A stretch of DNA of 14,711 nt from Brevundimonas sp. UBA4609. GTDB lineage: Bacteria; Pseudomonadota; Alphaproteobacteria; Caulobacterales; Caulobacteraceae. A program made the position numbers and the translations under genes. Location of the stretch: contig DGIZ01000173.1 of assembly GCA_002386585.1 (NCBI GenBank), positions 1 to 14,711 on the forward strand. The letters run 5' to 3'. The notes beneath the pieces are model-generated. The model made no database searches. It saw only the letters and a program-made list of their open reading frames with translations, and was not told the DNA's origin. Positions 13,668-14,711 of this stretch are shown here, one piece after another (position 1 is the first letter of the stretch; each line of letters opens with the position of its first letter).

Positions 13668-14459
13668 TCAGGCGTTCGCGGCGACCGGCTGCTGCTTGGC
13701 GGCGCGGGTCAGGGCCATGGCGATCAGGCGATCCCAGCCCAGCAGCGACACCAGGTGGGCGTAGATCTGGCCCAGGGCGCCGTTGTCGCGCAGTTCGGCC
13801 AGCTTCTCGGCCGGCAGGGCCTTCAGCTTGTCTTCCGAGACGGCGAAATATTCGGCGATCTTCTGCGGCGTTCCGGCCGAACCGTCGGCGTTGCGCGGGG
13901 TGTAGTTGGCCTCGCGCACCTCGAACAGGTCCAGTTCCTTCAGCAGGGCGACGAAGGATTCGCTGCGCACGCGCTCCTGCTCGAAGTTGTTGCAGAACTC
14001 CATGCCGAAGTTGACGTAGCCGCTGGGCTGGCCGTTTTCGAACAGGGGGGTTTCGCCGCCTTCGACGACGAAGGGGGCGGCGCGGTCGATGCACAGCACC
14101 AGACGCTTCTGCTCGTCGTCATTGGCGAAGACGAAGGGATAGCGGCGGACGTAGGCCGGGATGTAGGCGTCGGGGCGGAAGTCGCCGTCCTCGATGAACA
14201 GGTTCTCGGCGGCGTTCAGGCCCATGGCGGCGACCGGCTGCTTGGCGTCGCCGACGAAGATGACCGGATAGGACAGGGCGGCCGGGGCGAACTCGGTCAC
14301 CGTCAGCGGCACCACATTGGTCTGGGCGACGAAGGCGTAGGGCTTGTCCGCCGGGGTCACGCCCAGCTTGCCGTGGGCCTCGGCCGACAGCGGCTCGGGC
14401 TGGGAATAGAACAGGACGTTGCCCGACAGGGGGCTGTTCGCTTGGGTCGCGTCGGTCAT
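13668..14459 (-). CDS. SapC family protein
   Basis: This 263-residue protein of the SapC family was named after a gene in the Campylobacter S-layer locus; its biochemical role is not established. Family features are the N-terminal LFYSQPEPLSAEAHGKLGV block (17-35), PYAFVAQTNVVPLTVTEF, YPVIFVGD, and the central AYVRRYPFVFAND followed by LCIDRAAPFV. A C-terminal half has FGMEFCNNFEQE and LDLFEVREANYTP. There is no signal peptide or membrane segment, so it is probably cytoplasmic. The ATG at 14459 (MTDATQANSPLSG) is chosen over the open extension to 14540, which is not family-like. The Shine-Dalgarno is weak. A terminator follows. It is not obviously linked to the neighbouring genes. Confidence 0.88.
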   Translation of the reverse strand: MTDATQANSPLSGNVLFYSQPEPLSAEAHGKLGVTPADKPYAFVAQTNVVPLTVTEFAPAALSYPVIFVGDAKQPVAAMGLNAAENLFIEDGDFRPDAYIPAYVRRYPFVFANDDEQKRLVLCIDRAAPFVVEGGETPLFENGQPSGYVNFGMEFCNNFEQERVRSESFVALLKELDLFEVREANYTPRNADGSAGTPQKIAEYFAVSEDKLKALPAEKLAELRDNGALGQIYAHLVSLLGWDRLIAMALTRAAKQQPVAANA

Positions 14460-14491
14460 GAAAAAGGATCTTCTGAACAGAAAGGTCGGTT

Positions 14492-14520
14492 CTTCTAGCC
14501 TATGGCCGGAGCCTCCGCAA
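14492..14520 (-). promoter_or_regulatory. possible housekeeping promoter of the SapC-family gene
   Basis: Minus strand: TTGCGG (14520-14515), a 17-base spacer, then TAGAAG (14497-14492), 33 bases before the start codon. Spacing is ideal, but the -10 match is only partial. Confidence 0.3.
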
Positions 14521-14623
14521 ACGCCGCTGTTTGGCCACATTGCGTCAGCGGCCGGCGGCGTCGCGCGCGGGTGCGACCGTGGATGCGGTTGCAGCGGCGG
14601 TCATGACCTCCTAGCTGTAGGCC

Positions 14624-14711
14624 ATGGGTCTGGCCTGCGATCACGAACACGCTGAACACCATCTCGGCGCTGCCGAGGTGGACCGCGCCCTGGCCGCCGT
14701 CGAGGCGCGCT
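14624..14711 (+). CDS. 5' end of a probable Fur/Zur-family regulator (partial)
   Basis: An open frame starts at the ATG at 14624 and runs off the window after 29 codons. It begins MGLACDHEHAEHH and continues LGAAEVDRALAAVEAR. A His/Cys-rich opening followed by an amphipathic helix ending near an Ala-Glu-x-Cys/Arg step resembles the N termini of alphaproteobacterial zinc-uptake regulators (Zur, Fur family). The DNA-binding and metal-binding domains lie outside, so this rests on the N terminus only. There is an in-frame stop just upstream (14618-14620), so no longer start exists in the window. No good Shine-Dalgarno is visible. The 164-base gap from the SapC gene shows a 10-bp palindrome (GGTCATGACC at 14599-14608) but no recognised operator. 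Confidence 0.45.
   Translation, partial: MGLACDHEHAEHHLGAAEVDRALAAVEAR

Noticed and set aside
14545..14604. Minus-strand mini-ORF of 19 codons with AGGAGG upstream
   Set aside because: The AGGAGG is only 2 bases from the ATG, too close to work well, and the Ala-rich peptide has no recognisable feature.
14599..14608. 10-bp palindrome GGTCATGACC upstream of the probable Fur/Zur gene
   Set aside because: It is not AT-rich like known Fur/Zur boxes, and a 10-bp palindrome alone is weak evidence for an operator.

Overview
This is a GC-rich stretch of alphaproteobacterial chromosome. Gene content and order point to the Caulobacteraceae, and a Brevundimonas-like organism is my best guess. The strongest marker is the core of the alphaproteobacterial general stress response (GSR): phyK, ecfG (sigT) and nepR on the minus strand, divergent from phyR on the plus strand. 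This is the order known from Caulobacter. No tRNA, rRNA, CRISPR array, transposase or other sign of recent transfer was seen.

Layout. 1-93 is the 3' end of an unidentified plus-strand gene. 107-7369 is a minus-strand housekeeping run. In transcription order it holds alanine dehydrogenase (ald), the ribosome-associated GTPase obgE/cgtA, DNA polymerase I (polA), a small GNAT-fold protein, a BaiN/HI0933-type flavoprotein and a small zinc-ribbon protein. 7441-11312 is the stress-response core. It comprises an entericidin-like lipoprotein gene with its own terminator, the sensor kinase phyK, ecfG, nepR and the divergent phyR. 11378-11884 holds a small membrane-protein gene (minus) and, divergent from it, a predicted small RNA (plus) ending in an intrinsic terminator. 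11980-13427 is a two-gene plus-strand operon: a CurA-type NADP-dependent oxidoreductase and a MaoC-like hot-dog protein. 13431-13611 contains a large compound inverted repeat and a terminator. 13668-14459 is a SapC-family gene. The window ends inside the start of a probable Fur/Zur-type regulator.

How the parts work together. By established knowledge, PhyK-type kinases phosphorylate PhyR. PhyR~P then binds the anti-sigma factor NepR and frees EcfG, which transcribes promoters of the form GGAAC-N16-CGTT. Reading both strands, I found five exact matches with this spacing, all correctly placed: upstream of nepR-ecfG, phyR, the entericidin-like gene (this one lies across the 3' end of phyK), the small membrane protein, and a 110-nt intergenic transcript with no ORF. 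The locus therefore appears to carry both the GSR switch and three of its outputs. One output is a likely regulatory RNA, a candidate counterpart of Caulobacter GsrN, which a protein-only annotation would miss. The promoter and RNA calls are sequence-based predictions.
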